A stretch of DNA of 64,000 bases from Haliclona indistincta (Eukaryota; Porifera; Demospongiae; Haplosclerida; Chalinidae). The notes under the pieces are model-generated. The model ran no database searches, had not been told where the DNA came from, and saw only the letters and a list, made by a program, of their open reading frames with translations. The stretch's first letter is position 1. Each line of letters begins with the position of its first letter. Shown here in pieces: positions 20,467 to 33,000 of this stretch. The stretch is from assembly GCA_964017065.1 (NCBI GenBank), contig OZ024784.1, positions 13,807,152-13,871,151 on the forward strand. The letters are read 5' to 3'. The translations under genes and the position numbers were made by a program.

Positions 20467-22641
20467 ATGGAAAAAGTAACAACTACGTGGGGCACGCCCA
20501 CTGGCACTGTAAAAAGACCCTATCGTATTCAGAGAGATGTAGATAGCTTGAAACGAGACAAACCAGTCTCTAAAATACTCCAGAGTGGCCATTTCAAGCA
20601 AGAGCTGGAGAACATACTGATGGGTCAGCTTAGTGGATCTGGCAACAGGGAGAAGGCAATAAAGTCAAGTCTCAAGAGTTATCAGGATAATACTGTACCT
20701 GTACCACCACCTTATCCTAGCCCATCTCGTCATCAGCAGTCAGCAGCTTGGTCAGGAGTTATCCCTATAGATGATCTGAGGGGTATTAATGCATCAAAGT
20801 ATTCTCTTTCAGAGAAACACATTCGCTGTAAACTTGCCGCTTGTTATCGCCTGATACAATTAAGAGGATGGGACATAGGAATCTATGGACACATAACGGT
20901 GAGAGTATAATTTATTAGACATTACCTTAAGTCCCTCTATAAATGGTCGTGTGATGACTGATTTATAAACTTATCTCTTTATACTGTAATTCTATCTCTC
21001 GAACTCTCTAGGCACGAGCTCCTGGTGCTGAAGAGACCTTTTTTCTGAACCCATTTGGTCTTCACTACTCTGAGATCACAGCGTCAAGTCTAGTTAGAGT
21101 GGATCTTGATGGTAACATCATTGATCCGGGCTCCACACAACTTGGCGTCAACAAAGCTGGCTACGTGATTCACTCTGCTTTACACGCTGCCAGGAAGGAT
21201 GTCAAGTGCATTGTTCACTTGCATACTTGTGCCGGAGCAGCTGTGAGAAATTACAATAAACTCTTTGTTTCGCACATTACAATTTTGCATAGGTGTCTGC
21301 CATGGTGTTTGGATTGCTACCTATCTCACAGGATGCATTGTCTGTAAGTGAGTTCAAACACAATTTAATAGTTTGTGTCTGTTAGTTTTCAGATGTGTCG
21401 TATCACACTTTTCGTGGTATCGCATGTGACGAGAACGAAAAAGTGGAGTTAGCCAGAGACATGGGCCCTGTCAATAAAGTCATGATTCTGAGGAATCATG
21501 GACTTATAGCAGTAGGGAGCAGCATTGAAGAAGCATTTTATAATGCTAACAGTCTCGTAACGTCCTGTCAAATACAGGTGCATTATACATTGTAGAATTG
21601 TAAACTATCCATCATTGTGTACTTTTCAGGTAGCAGCTCTTTCTGCAGGTATCTCCAATCTAATAAAGTTGGATGAGGATTTGATAAAACGCACTTCTAG
21701 TGTGGTGAACCAAGGAGGAGGTGGTGTGAGTAGTGTGAGCTTATGGAAAACTGGTGAACTAGAGTATGAAGCAGAGATGAGAGTTTTAGACCATAAGGTG
21801 AACAGAACTCTATGAACAGATTGCTATTTTTGGTGTTTTCAGGGTTATAATACTGGTTATCCTTACAAAGGGATGCATTTGCTGGTCCCTGGACCAGATC
21901 CCGATAAAATAGCTTCTTATAATCTACGAATGGAGGCTAGAAGAAAGAAGAGGCAAGAGAAGAAGAAGGCTGAGCAAGAGAGAGCAAACCAGGAACAACC
22001 ACATGATGCACAACCTGATCCTTGGAAGTTTCTTGACAAACGAACAACTGAAGGTGTTGGAAATAGTACTAACCAGGTAACAGAAGACTGCTAAGTGCTA
22101 ATCTACTAACCATTTTGTTACATAGACTTCAAAAACAAAAGGTGGTGAAGAGGAAGGATTGTGGGATTTTCTCGATACCAAAAAACCAGTAGAATCGAAC
22201 TCTCTTTCCATGGGTGCATCTCATGCTGAAGCACCAAAGCCTCAAGAAACAGTTGAAAATGGATTTGGCTCTAATTTAACCTCACTTCAGCGAGCTCAGC
22301 TTACAGCACAGGCTGTGGCTCACTCTACTGGCCAGGCTGTGCAAAAACTCTCCCACCATCAGCACAGCAGTCAAAATCATTCACAATCTCAACCTACTCC
22401 ACCAGAAAGAGGAGTTTCTAGTGCAAACCCATTTCAGAAATATGCTGACAATTTTGCTCACTCTACACCAGTTACTACCAGTTCACAGCCATCTCATGCC
22501 AATGGTCTCCTGTCTGGTAGATCTTCTGACCAGCTCAGTCCAATAGAGAGGGCAGTTTACACTGCTGAACAAGTGGCAGAGTCTACAGGAGAGGCTGTTC
22601 AGAAACTCTCACAGTCTCTCTCAGACACCAGAATGTCTTGA
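20467..22641 (+). CDS. ADD1: Adducin (class II aldolase-like head domain)
   Basis: Adducin caps actin filaments and recruits spectrin to the membrane skeleton. Exons run 20467-20898, about 21012-21240, then further short exons to the stop at 22641. The head domain shows IPIDDLRGINASKY, LAACYRLIQLRGW, FFLNPFGLHYSEITASSLV, the class II aldolase-like VIHSALHAARKDVKCIVHLHT, VMILRNHGL and GYNTGYPY near the neck. The tail starts with a basic coiled coil (RRKKRQEKKKAEQERA) and contains two similar 20-residue units, one around LTAQAVAHSTGQAVQKLS and one around YTAEQVAESTGEAVQKLS, at the very end. The lysine-rich MARCKS-type C-terminus of vertebrate adducins, target of PKC and calmodulin, is not present. 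Symbol stands for the adducin family as a whole. Confidence 0.88.
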
Positions 22642-22703
22642 GTCTAGTTGTGTTATAATGTATTCATACCAAACTCCACCCTCTAAAGTAGTTTGGGCAG
22701 GAG

Positions 22704-24158
22704 ATGAGCCTGTGCATGAGATCATGGTGTAGAGCCATCAGGAGCGCGAGGCTAATTAGCACCGTCCCAAAGCCACTTTCAGCTGTTCCTGGTCCCAGAG
22801 CCCACCAGTTTTTGAGCAATCTTTTCCGCAACTGGAAAACTCGCTTTGCGGCCGGAGAGGAGGGAATTTCTCACAAGTTAAGCCGCCAGTATGGACCGAT
22901 TGTGAGGATAAACCTGGGCGAGAAGGTCTTACTCGTGTCTGGGCCAGAAGCCATAGAGGCAGTGTTGCGCAGTGAAGGACCATGGCCTACTCGAGGTAGC
23001 CTTGAAGCAAACATAACTTGGATTCACAAGAAGAATGATATGTGCGAAGGAATGATCTTCTCTTCTGGAGCTGAGTGGAGGAGGCTACGGTCTGCTTTAT
23101 CCAAGCAAATTATTCCTAGACGACTTGAAATTTTCATTCCCAATTTCTATGCTGTCTCTGACGTTCTCTGCATCCACCTTGCAAACTGTCGAAGTGAAAC
23201 TGATGTGGTTGATGATGTGCATGACGTAATGAATAAATGGGCTCTGAAGGGTATTGCCAGCATTGTGTTTAAAAGAGACATTGATGTATTCTCTGGGAAT
23301 AATCCTGACGCAGTTGAATTTATCAAGACAAGTCAGGACTTCATCAAGTCTATGAATAAAGTAGCAACACCATTTCCAATTTACAAGATTTTTCCAACCA
23401 AGAGCTATCTATTCTATGTGGAAAGTGTGAAAAAATTGCATCGAATAGGAAGAAACTTTATACAATATCACAAAGAAAAGGCTAGTGAAGAACAGCAGCA
23501 TTGTGATGATAAAGCAGCAGGTCTGCTGGACCAGTGGCATCGTGAAGAGATTCTTACAGAGGAAGAGGCTGTTTCACAAGCATGTGACCAGCTGGGAGCA
23601 GGTGTAGACACTACTTCAAATACTGCTACCTTTCTGCTCCATGAGTTAGCTAAGCATCCAGACTTACAAGACGAAGTGAGGCAAGAGATCTTGGAAGTCA
23701 TGGGTCACAGCAGCCAGCTGACCTCTGAACACCTTCAGAGGATGAAACTGGTTAGGAACTGTGTTCGTGAAACACTCAGACTGTATCCTGCCCTACCAGT
23801 TACTGCAAGAGTACTGGCTCAAGATACCACCATACACAACTACCACATACCTGCTGGAACAGTTGTGGCTATAAACCTATTCTCTAGTGGAAGAGATCCG
23901 GCCTATTTTCCTCAGCCACACAAGTTCAGTCCCCACCGTTGGAGCTCAGATAAATCTCACCCATTTGCATCCATACCATTTGGGTTTGGTCCCAGAATGT
24001 GCTATGGTCGTAGGATTGCAGAACTAGAGCTATATACAATGCTGGTGTGCGTCTTACAAAGGTTTCGGCTAACAACAGAACAGACCTCACTGGATACAAT
24101 TTTAAAAACAACAGTTCGTCCAAACGAACTCGTAAAGATAAGATTTACTGACTGTTGA
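22704..24158 (+). CDS. Cytochrome P450, mitochondrial clan, intronless
   Basis: Haem monooxygenase of 484 residues in one exon. Signatures in order: basic N-terminal presequence (MRSWCRAIRSARLIST) suggesting mitochondrial import, PGPRAHQFL, the I-helix AGVDTTSNT, K-helix ETLRLYP (ExxR), and the haem-thiolate loop FGFGPRMCYGRRIAE with the cysteine ligand near residue 432. The presequence plus basic residues after the loop place it with the CYP11/24/27 clan, which takes electrons from adrenodoxin. The substrate cannot be read from sequence. It starts only 62 bp after the adducin stop and ends 83 bp before the 3' end of PSMD4. Confidence 0.92.
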   Translation: MSLCMRSWCRAIRSARLISTVPKPLSAVPGPRAHQFLSNLFRNWKTRFAAGEEGISHKLSRQYGPIVRINLGEKVLLVSGPEAIEAVLRSEGPWPTRGSLEANITWIHKKNDMCEGMIFSSGAEWRRLRSALSKQIIPRRLEIFIPNFYAVSDVLCIHLANCRSETDVVDDVHDVMNKWALKGIASIVFKRDIDVFSGNNPDAVEFIKTSQDFIKSMNKVATPFPIYKIFPTKSYLFYVESVKKLHRIGRNFIQYHKEKASEEQQHCDDKAAGLLDQWHREEILTEEEAVSQACDQLGAGVDTTSNTATFLLHELAKHPDLQDEVRQEILEVMGHSSQLTSEHLQRMKLVRNCVRETLRLYPALPVTARVLAQDTTIHNYHIPAGTVVAINLFSSGRDPAYFPQPHKFSPHRWSSDKSHPFASIPFGFGPRMCYGRRIAELELYTMLVCVLQRFRLTTEQTSLDTILKTTVRPNELVKIRFTDC

Positions 24159-24241
24159 TAGTATGTGCAACCGTTTATACCTAGACAACTTTTTATGAAA
24201 GGGTAATGATAACAAGTCAACACAACCTTGATTACAATAAG

Positions 24242-26074
24242 TTAGGCATCATCCTGCAATGATTAGAACAATGATAAAATTGATGATAACATTAATATTT
24301 ACCTTTTTGTTCTTGTCGTCTTGTTTTGTGTCTCCTTGTTGCTGTGCTGCTTGTCTCATCTCCTCCAGGTTATGGAGAGCCTCCTCGGGATTCACTCCAG
24401 GTAGAGAGCTGAGAACAGACTCCAGGTACTCTCTGTTACCCATCAACTCCTGCATGTCATCATCGTCCAGCTGCACCTGGGCATTCTCCCCACTGCCCTC
24501 TGTCTTCTAAAGCAACACTCATTATACACTACACAGTCATGTGTCTACCTGTGCTGCTCCACCAGTGTCCATTTCTTCAACTTCTTCTTTTCCAGACAGC
24601 TCAGACGCTAAATCAACAAACATAATTTTCACACATGAATAAAGTAATCTGCTCACTTTCTTCAGCAATAGCTGCCATTGACATTCGTAGGGCAAATTCC
24701 AACTGCTCCTCTTCTGTCATAGCCGACACGTTCTGCTGAAAATCGTAATATTAAAGAGCCATACACAGAACATGTCTTACAGCCGCTCCTCCTGACATAG
24801 CCTGTAGGAAGAAATCTTAACATGATATTGATGTTACTACAGCAACTCACTGGATTATAAGGTAGCTCAGCAGCAGTAGCTTGAGCTAATCCACTAGTAT
24901 CATCTAGAGCCAACATTATCACTCTGGGACATATGATGATAGATGCCTCACCTTGATCTGTCTGCATCTGATCTAGTGATTCTTGCTGGACTCTGCGTGC
25001 CTCCTCCTCTTGACGCTGTCTTTGTTCCTCTAGTGACACACGCAGTGCCTACATACACAACAGAGCAAGACTCATGAGTGAGTGAGTGAGTGGGCCTTAC
25101 CATAGCTAGTTCAGGATCATCTCCAATTGGATCCATACCAAACTCAAAGCCGCCACCATGTCCAACAGCAATGGGTGCCCCATCCTCTCCTACAAGGATC
25201 GGAGAGCCAATCAGTACATCCGAGAGGAGTGGACCAGGAGTGGCTTGGACCAAGTGACACCTGACAATAGATAGTGCCATGTACATATAAAAATTAATTA
25301 ATTGTTCTCACTTGTCCTTGGGGTCTTTGCCATTTAGTATATCTATAAATGACTTAAGCTTATCCATGTTATCATTCTAATGAGAAGAGTACCGTATCAT
25401 CATCTAGTGTGGACCGCCATAGTGCCTTACCTCCTCTCCGAAGCTGACTACATCAATATGTACCTTCTCTTTCTTCAACCTCTTGGCTAATCTTTCAATC
25501 TGAAGAAAGGAATACACATCATTATAATTTCATTCCAAGCAGCAAACCTCTTTACTGTCGTCTACAATAGGACTAGCAACAAACACAACAATTCTCATCT
25601 TGTGGTTTTTGTTCTGACGATGCTTTAGTGCAAGCTGGAACGAAAGGAGACAAATCATAAAATCACAAATCAGCCAGTTAGCTCACATGGGCAATCCTAA
25701 TTCCAGTGATAAACTTAATGTTTCCTTTCGGCTCTAGGTTTTGAAGTTCCTTCAACAATTTGGCAGCATCCGTAGTCAGTGGTACTCTCACTGAGGTACT
25801 GAGAGTGGTGGGAGGAGCATGAGGGAGGAGAGTATTATTATTTTTACTTACTCAGCCATAGTGAGAAGGCCCACAGTAGTTTCAGGGTTGTCCCTGACTT
25901 TTGAACGCGCTACTACGTTTACTGCATCCTGTTGGGCTTGTAAACGAGTGGGAATGAAGTCGCCATTGCGCATCCACTCGCTGTTGTCGACACTAGTAAA
26001 GAATCAATTTTATTAACCTCATACCTTAGTTAGTATTGTGATACTTACCAGATGACTACCGATTCTATACCCAT
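24242..26074 (-). CDS. PSMD4: 26S proteasome regulatory subunit Rpn10
   Basis: Ubiquitin receptor at the base-lid junction of the proteasome. About eleven short exons, from ATG at 26074 (MGIESVVIC, then [16 protein letters not shown]) to a tiny last exon encoding DDA and the stop at 24242-24244. The von Willebrand A domain ([22 protein letters not shown]) occupies the first half. Two ubiquitin-interacting motifs follow: [19 protein letters not shown] around 25030-25110 and [18 protein letters not shown] around 24670-24720. The C-terminus ([22 protein letters not shown]) is the conserved PSMD4 tail. Starts are 266 bp apart from the divergent ciliary gene. Confidence 0.95.
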
Positions 26075-26340
26075 TCTACTGGCTGTGACAAAGAGCGGTT
26101 TCGAGCATGCGAGAACAGAACAGAAGGTGGAGTTTGAATTGCAATAACCACGCCCCAATAGATTGCATCTGCGCTGCTTGGTGCAGGCAGGCTGAGGTAT
26201 CGTAGCAGCTCTTCCTTGCACAAAATATCTATAATAGTGATGTCGTTATCTTCATCTCGGTCACGTACTGGTAGGCCTACCTCTCGGAGTAAGAGCAGAG
26301 GTGGAAAACGAGAAGCACAGGTATATACATGTATGTTACT
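26075..26340. promoter_or_regulatory. Divergent promoter PSMD4 / ciliary gene
   Basis: The 266-bp spacer between opposite start codons has moderate GC content and no TATA box. An open frame across it on the minus strand has no homology and overlaps the spacer by chance. Confidence 0.4.
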
Positions 26341-27606
26341 ATGGCGACCAGTCATCAACTCTTCATTACACAGGATGATGATCTTTCACTAGAAAAGGAG
26401 GTTCCTCAGCTTGCATGGCAGTTAGTCAGCCGAGAAAAGCTGGCTCAACTAGAAAATTTGGCAGTCAGGGAAGTAGCTAAGTAAGTAGGCAAACTATACA
26501 AACCACATCATTCTGTCTGCATGAGTTATGTCACGTCACTTGTGATAATGATTAATAGAGAGCTGGCAAAAGTTTTTTCTCTGACTTGTTATGAAGAGGA
26601 TCTCAAAGACGCAGCTGTATTAGACTACTATGTGGCTGGATATTGGTATGCATTGACAGAATAATGATAGTACCGGTATTTTTATTATTATTAATTTTGT
26701 TATTGAAGGTTTGCTAAAGAGAAAAAATTCAATGACGAACAAACATCAGCATTTTTGACCCTCTTGCATTCATTATTAAGCAATTTAAAAGGTTGGTGTA
26801 CTCACATTGACTTTGCATATATAAATGCACACTTCACAACACACAGAGAAGCGGCTTTCACTGGTGGACAATGTACGTGAACTACAGCAGCACATGACAG
26901 GAGTGGGTGTGTCTGACCACACCTCCTTGAGATGTGTCACCAAAGAGACAGCCCAGCTGATGGTGGAGTATATAGCTGGTAGTCTGTTCCAGCATTATCA
27001 CTTGTTTGAGTGTCTCTTCACAGAGGAGCAGCAACAAGAGCAGATCTACTGCAATGTATGTTAGCACCATTGAAGATTTGTAGTAAAATTTCATTGTCAT
27101 CATCAGAGAGACATTAGCCTTCCTCCGAGCAATATCACCTTACAACCAGCTCCTCTAGAAGAGGCCGTGACTGAATCATTCTATCACAGGCTAATAGCTC
27201 CCCCACCTTCAACTAGTACAGAGACAATAGTATGCAACTAACACCTGAAACATTGCTAGCTAGTATGGTTCACAAACTACAGGTATCATCAGGAACAGAC
27301 ACAGAACACTCTGAAGATATTACTGGTAGGATATAGTAGTATGCTAATAGTGTAGCTATGTGTGTGTGTTGTGGTAGAGTCTAGTGGTGTGTTGACAAGC
27401 TGTGTTCGAGTGACACTGGAAGAAGTCAAATCGATGATGACAACAATGGCAGCTGAAGCTTTCTCTTCATATCAGGTACATCGTAACCAACTACTGCTTC
27501 AAAAATTTAATCACTGAAAATTTATTTTTAGGAACAACTTTCGTTAAAACTGAAGACCAGAGAAGAGTCATATAGTTCGAAACTCAGTAAAGTAGGAAAT
27601 AAGTGA
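26341..27606 (+). CDS. CFAP119: CLAMP-domain ciliary protein (C1a-32 / CFAP119-like)
   Basis: Exons 26341-26480, 26559-26645, 26709-26791, 26847-27055 and 27107-about 27231 join in frame; two or three short 3' exons lead to a stop at 27604-27606. The core reads LDYYVAGYWFAKEKKFNDEQTS, then FLTLLHSLL, and later LFQHYHLFECLFTEEQQ. This is the pattern of the flagellar C1a-32 family (human CFAP119/CCDC189: FYTLQFCREQGFNREQTSALL and YFRHFKLYKYVF, from memory), part of the central-pair C1a projection of motile cilia. CABCOCO1 belongs to a related group and is the main alternative. The 3' exon boundaries are approximate. Its 3' end is 53 bp from that of EXOC8. Confidence 0.58.
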
Positions 27607-27659
27607 CTGATAGGACACACATAATGATACTGTTTTATGTACTACGATAATTTGTACTA

Positions 27660-29843
27660 CTATATCATATCTTCATCATCATCCTCCTCTTCTGTCTCCT
27701 CCTCTTCTTCATCTTCGTCGTCATCTTCATCATCTTCGTCATCATCTTCACCATCAGAGGTTTCATCAGAGCTCTCGGGCTGGTCCATTGCTGATCCATC
27801 TATACTACTCCTGCTGAGTTCAGCTTGTCGACCAGATTCTTTCAGTTCCATGAAATTCTTTAGTTCTTCATGCAGCTTGATCATTTCAGGCACTTGGCGC
27901 TCAATAGATTTCTCGATCTTGAGTGTAAGAGCAGGCAGAGCACTATTGATCAGTAGATCAGAATTGCAAAGAAGAAACCCTGACTTCTGCTGGTAGCTTT
28001 GGTTGTCTAGTAGTTCACCAATGATATTGACTACTATCACTCTGAAGACATCACAGAGACAATCAATAAATGACTCTAGAAGGTCTGGAGACTGGATCTT
28101 GAGAAAACTATCCACAAGACCAAGGATGCTCTGACAGCTGATAATTGTGGTCTTGCTGAGATCCACAATGTTGTTATGAACTATGTTGGCTGGTGTTGGC
28201 ACACCAATGGCTTCAAGTTGAAGAATGATTTGAGCTACTTGGGGTTGGTTGTTGCGGCAGTCCATTGGCTCCCACGTGTCATTAGCCCCAAGAGTGACTA
28301 ACTTCTCTGCAAGGTTCTCCTTGGCTTCTGCAATGGCATCCCGAATATGAGGAAAAAGAATTTGCATCACTTGAGAGGTAAGATCAAGGCCTGATTCTGT
28401 TAGTGTGTCACACTTAGAGCAGATTGTGGACACACAATCAGCCACCATGGAGAAAGAGAAGCTTGTCTTGATGGGCTGGAAGATATTCTCGATACAGTAG
28501 TAGCTCAAGAATTCTTTGAGTTCTCGAATACACCAGGTAACAAAGGCAGAGTAGCTGCCTGTATCCTCACCAAAAGCACGCTCAAACTCAGTGGCAGCTC
28601 CCTCTAGGCTAGAGAAGAAGGCTTGTGATATGTTGCTGATGTAGATTGTAGTTGCTCCTTCCATTTTGATCTGCTTTAGCTCATGGTCAATGATGCGACT
28701 GTGATTCTCTAAAAACAACTCACAAGCTTTGGCAGCTCGACCCAGGCGAAGAAGGAAACCAATGGCTCTTCTAGCTGCTCGAGGTCCTCCACGAAGTGAC
28801 CCACTCTGTGACGTCTGTAGCTCTCTCATCAGTACTTCGCTAAGAAGATTGGTGCGATGGTTGATACGCACTCGGGTGTCACGCAATGCTGTTGTATCAC
28901 TAGCTTCCTTCAAGTGAAGCTTGGCTTTCTCAATAAGTTCAACGGCTTTTTCAATCTCTCTTTGAGCAATGTATACATCAAGATTCTCTGGAGCATCTTT
29001 GATCAGCCATCCTGGAGCTACTATTTCAGTGGGCTGTCTCTCGAACTTATGACCTCGTCGACAGGCAAGAGTAGCTCTCTCGATGTTCTTCATAGCCATT
29101 CGTTCGGCATTGTGTCTCTGCTTTGCCTCTTCTAACAGTTCAATCCAGTTCTTCTTGACTCCATCGCTTTCAGCTTGAAATGTGTGGCTATCAGGAAACA
29201 TCTTGATTTCAAACACAAACTTGACCTTATCGTGGTCTTTGATACTGACTATAGCTAGGTTGTCCAGCTCGTAAAGGGCCTGAAAGTGATACTTCACAGG
29301 TCCACGACGTTTGTTCTTGGTAGGAACAGCCAGCATGAGACCATCGTTGAGAAGAAAAGCTCGGACATTTTGAATTATCTCAAATGTGTGAGGGTCTAGC
29401 TCAATAAGCAAAGAGGAGTGAATTAGGTAGCGTCCAGGGACCTCAGTCACAGCAGAGCAACCCTCAACAGTCTCCAGGAGTGAGGCTATGCTGTACTTCT
29501 CGTGGGGCTCACTTGAAGGGTCGGGTTCAAAGGAAGGCTCGGCGTTGTCAACGGCAATTCTCTGTATCGATGCTGTAAGCACTTGATGTTCATTGAGCAT
29601 GTGACTGAGCTGGTACATCTCGGCTTCTAATGAAGAGATTTCGCGAGACGTATCAATGAATAGAGCATAGTTGTTGTACACATTAGTCTTCAACTTCTGT
29701 GCTGTACGGTCAGCAATCCCCTGGATCTGTTTCTTGTGGCGGTGGAGCTCTTCTGAGCTGTCGTATTTAAAGGCCACATCTTTAATGTAGTGGCTTGTGT
29801 CAAAATCACTGGCTGACAGACGATCTTCAAGGGTTGTGGCCAT
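27660..29843 (-). CDS. EXOC8: Exocyst complex component 8 (Exo84), intronless
   Basis: Subunit of the exocyst, which tethers secretory vesicles at the plasma membrane and binds Ral GTPase through its PH domain. One exon of 727 residues, close to the human length of about 725. The ATG at 29843 (GTCATGGCC, good context) is used; six further upstream codons start only with GTG. The N-terminal coiled coil contains IDTSREISSLEAEMYQLSHML, the PH region ALYELDNLAIVSIKDHDKVKFVFEIKMF, and the helical C-terminal domain ELKEFLSYYCIENIFQP. The last 35 residues are almost all Asp and Glu, an unusual acidic tail. It is divergent from NCAPG, starts 218 bp apart. Confidence 0.93.
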   Translation of the reverse strand: MATTLEDRLSASDFDTSHYIKDVAFKYDSSEELHRHKKQIQGIADRTAQKLKTNVYNNYALFIDTSREISSLEAEMYQLSHMLNEHQVLTASIQRIAVDNAEPSFEPDPSSEPHEKYSIASLLETVEGCSAVTEVPGRYLIHSSLLIELDPHTFEIIQNVRAFLLNDGLMLAVPTKNKRRGPVKYHFQALYELDNLAIVSIKDHDKVKFVFEIKMFPDSHTFQAESDGVKKNWIELLEEAKQRHNAERMAMKNIERATLACRRGHKFERQPTEIVAPGWLIKDAPENLDVYIAQREIEKAVELIEKAKLHLKEASDTTALRDTRVRINHRTNLLSEVLMRELQTSQSGSLRGGPRAARRAIGFLLRLGRAAKACELFLENHSRIIDHELKQIKMEGATTIYISNISQAFFSSLEGAATEFERAFGEDTGSYSAFVTWCIRELKEFLSYYCIENIFQPIKTSFSFSMVADCVSTICSKCDTLTESGLDLTSQVMQILFPHIRDAIAEAKENLAEKLVTLGANDTWEPMDCRNNQPQVAQIILQLEAIGVPTPANIVHNNIVDLSKTTIISCQSILGLVDSFLKIQSPDLLESFIDCLCDVFRVIVVNIIGELLDNQSYQQKSGFLLCNSDLLINSALPALTLKIEKSIERQVPEMIKLHEELKNFMELKESGRQAELSRSSIDGSAMDQPESSDETSDGEDDDEDDEDDDEDEEEEETEEEDDDEDMI

Positions 29844-30061
29844 GACGAATCGTTGGCACACGTTCTGTACCTTCTAAATTCAAATGTAGTTGTCGCCTGA
29901 GTTGTCGTAGACTCGAGTCGTTGCTAGCTGCTGTAACTTGTGGGGGCGTGGATAGAAAATAAGGAGTGTCATGGGCGTGGTTTATCATTGGCGGGAACTC
30001 GAGAACTTGTCTTGAACCGAGTCTTGAACCAGGCCACTTGGCATTGCTTGGGAGGTTGACT
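29844..30061. promoter_or_regulatory. Divergent promoter EXOC8 / NCAPG
   Basis: 218 bp between opposite start codons. It contains GGGGGCGTGG at 29942 and GGGCGTGG at 29972, GC-box/KLF-like sites, and GGCGGGAA at 29991, which resembles the E2F core. An E2F-type site would fit a cell-cycle gene such as NCAPG; this is inference from motif. Confidence 0.45.
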
Positions 30062-33000
30062 ATGGGAGAGCTGAGGCAAGAGATTATCAGTCTGCTCAAC
30101 AAAGTTGAAGACGGACTCCAGCATAAGAAGTTACTTCAAACTTTTAATGCTCTATTTGAGAAGACAAACAACTCAAAAGTCTTCTTTGAGACATTTTTTG
30201 TTATCTTCTCCAACACTTTGCTTGTTTTTAAACGCGAGCCGGCAGCTGAACGGCTAATAGATTTTGTATCCAAATTTGCATTCTCCTGCCTTTCTCAAAG
30301 AAATGAAGAGGAAGACTACAGCAGTGATGATGAAGAGGATAACTTTGCTCAGCTTCTTGTAGCCAAGCTTACCTCGATCCATGAAGCCAAAGAGAAAGCA
30401 GTTCGATTTCGTGTCTGCCAGCTATTAGCCAAACTTGCAACTGCTGTAGCAGAAGATGGAACTAAATACCTTCCATTGTCTACTCTGGATCGTATTTTGG
30501 ATGCCATGTCCATCCGTATTCATGACAAGGTTCCAGTAACACGTGCTCATGCAGTGCAAGTACTGGCCAGAGTGTATGATCCATCACAACCAGACTCTCC
30601 TACTATCAACTCATTGCTCTGGACCATGGAGAGCGATCCTAGTCCTGATGTACGTAAAGCAGCTGTTATGCACATTGCCATCACTGGCACCACGCTACCT
30701 GTACTCATCGGTCGGACAAGAGATATCAACAAGAGTGTGCGTCGTGCTACCTTCCTCATACTCTCTGAGAAGTGCTCCATCAAGTATTTCTCTATCAAGC
30801 AGCGTCTCCAGTTGCTACAGTGTGGATTGAAGGATCGATGCTCTGCTACTAAGGAGGCTTGTGTTCGAGGGCTGCTCAGGAGCTGGTGTATGGAGTGTGA
30901 TGGAGACTTCTTGCAGCTTCTCTATCGTCTAGATGCCGAGAGCTCACCTGACATCTCAGAGCTTGCAATGATGAGCCTGTTTGATCAACTAGAAGACGAA
31001 GAGCTGTTGACTTCAATGGAATTAGCAATGACTCCAAATTCTGAGAAGGTGAGCAATCTGAGCATAATTATTTATCTGAACCAGGAATGATAGTATAATT
31101 ATTAATTTTGTATCTTTCCAGAATGAAGAAGACAAGGAAGAGAACATGGTCTGTGCAACGATCAAATGTTATGATTATTTTATAAAAATTTATTCTCAGG
31201 ACTCTGGCAGAGAAGGGTTTGATTCTTCATCACTGCATCTCATACCGTTTGAGCAGCTCAACTCAGCTCTTGTCTTCTACTGGCGGTGTCTGTGCAAGTA
31301 TTTTCATACAAGAGAGGAGGATAGCACAACACAGCTAGAGCGTGTTACACCAACTCTCTCTCAGTTCTGTGATTACATGCAAAGGTGTGTCATCACAGCA
31401 GAGTTTGTGTCCCAGTTTTCACTGTTTAAATAGATTTTCAGATGAAGTTTTGGAGTCTTCAGATAACACCAAAGAACAGTCAATGGAGAATGAGTTTGTT
31501 GGTTGTCAGTTGCTCTCAATGCTACCATGTCTGGATATAGATGAAGTTGGCAAGTGAGTACAGAGAATTGCGTAATTATTAAAGAACATTGCGTAATTAC
31601 GAATTGCGAATTGCGTAATTATTAAACTACTCTTTGGTTTTCTTCTCTCAGACATCGTTTTGCTGAGTTGTTCCATTCACTGGCAGTGTCTCCATTCACT
31701 CCTCCCAGCCTTATCTCTCCCATGCTGGCTCTGCAGCGTGTGATCTGGCCTCAAGAGTCCTTCAGAGTAGAGAAGCTTATTGAGACCATTGCTGATATTC
31801 GGCATCCGGGACTGCTTGAAGGCACTGCCAGCCAGTCTGGTTTCACCAGTCTCTCATATCTTGAATTGCAAGAAGACGACATTAGCTTGATGAAGTGTCT
31901 AATTGTAGCCGGAGAGATGTTGAAAGAGCTGGATAAGAGGAGTCTTAATCCAACCCTAATCACACTTGTGGAGTCATTGGTATGAGCACATAGTCTAAAG
32001 TATCCTGGCTGAGATTGAGTGGGAATATTATGTAGGGGTAGGGGGTGTATAGGTGCTGCTCATGTGTGTGTGTGGGGGGGTTTGGTCAATGTGTATGTAG
32101 GTGTAAGGTGTTGATGGTTGCATGCTGTTGAAGTGGTGTCAAGGTTCTGTGGAGGAGGCTTGGCTCACTCATTTTGTTATGCGTACACTATGTTAACTGT
32201 ACTAATAAATTATAAATTTTATATCCTCAGTTGCTGCCATGCTTTCAAAATGAGAACCCTAAAGTGAGGGATCTAGCAGTGTGGTCCCTTGGTCTGGCTT
32301 GTCTGTTGGACATTGACCTTGCTCGCAAACACATCCTCCTTTTAGTCCAGGTACACCAACACACTCAATGACACAGTAACACCATACTGCTCATTTAGGT
32401 GACTCAAATTGACCATGAGAATGTGCAGGCAACCGCTGCAAAGGTCATCTTTGATCTATTCCATCTTTATGGGCTGGAAGCATTCAGACCTCAGATCCAC
32501 AACAAGGGAGGTCAAGGTGACAAGCAACTCAACCAGAGTGCTGTGGCTTTGTCACAACTTGTCCCTGGTGAGAGCAGAATGACCAGTAATAATGGAAAAG
32601 AGACCAATGACAGTGAGGTGGAGACAGCTAATGAAGACATGGAGATTACTAACGAAGAGAGTAATAATGGAGAGGCTGGTAATGGAGACCATGAGAACAA
32701 TGATGCTGCTGGAGAACAGAGTGATGATCCTGATGAAGCAACTCAACAAATACTGCACTTGCTAGCTGGATATCTTGACAAGGAGGTTTGAACATCTACT
32801 ACACAATGATGTATCCTAGCATTATGATTCCATCTCAGAGTGTTGTTCTGAGAGGAGTGATGGCGGAAGGCCTCTCTAAGCTACTGCTGAGTGGTCGTGT
32901 CATCAGTCACAGGCTGCTGGTTCGTCTTCTCTTGCTCTGGTATAACCCCATCCTACAGGAGGAAGATGAGCTCAGGGAGGTGCTAGGGACATTCTTCACT

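Noticed and set aside
27637..27996. 119-codon serine-rich plus-strand frame
   Set aside because: It is the antisense reading of the acidic tail of EXOC8.
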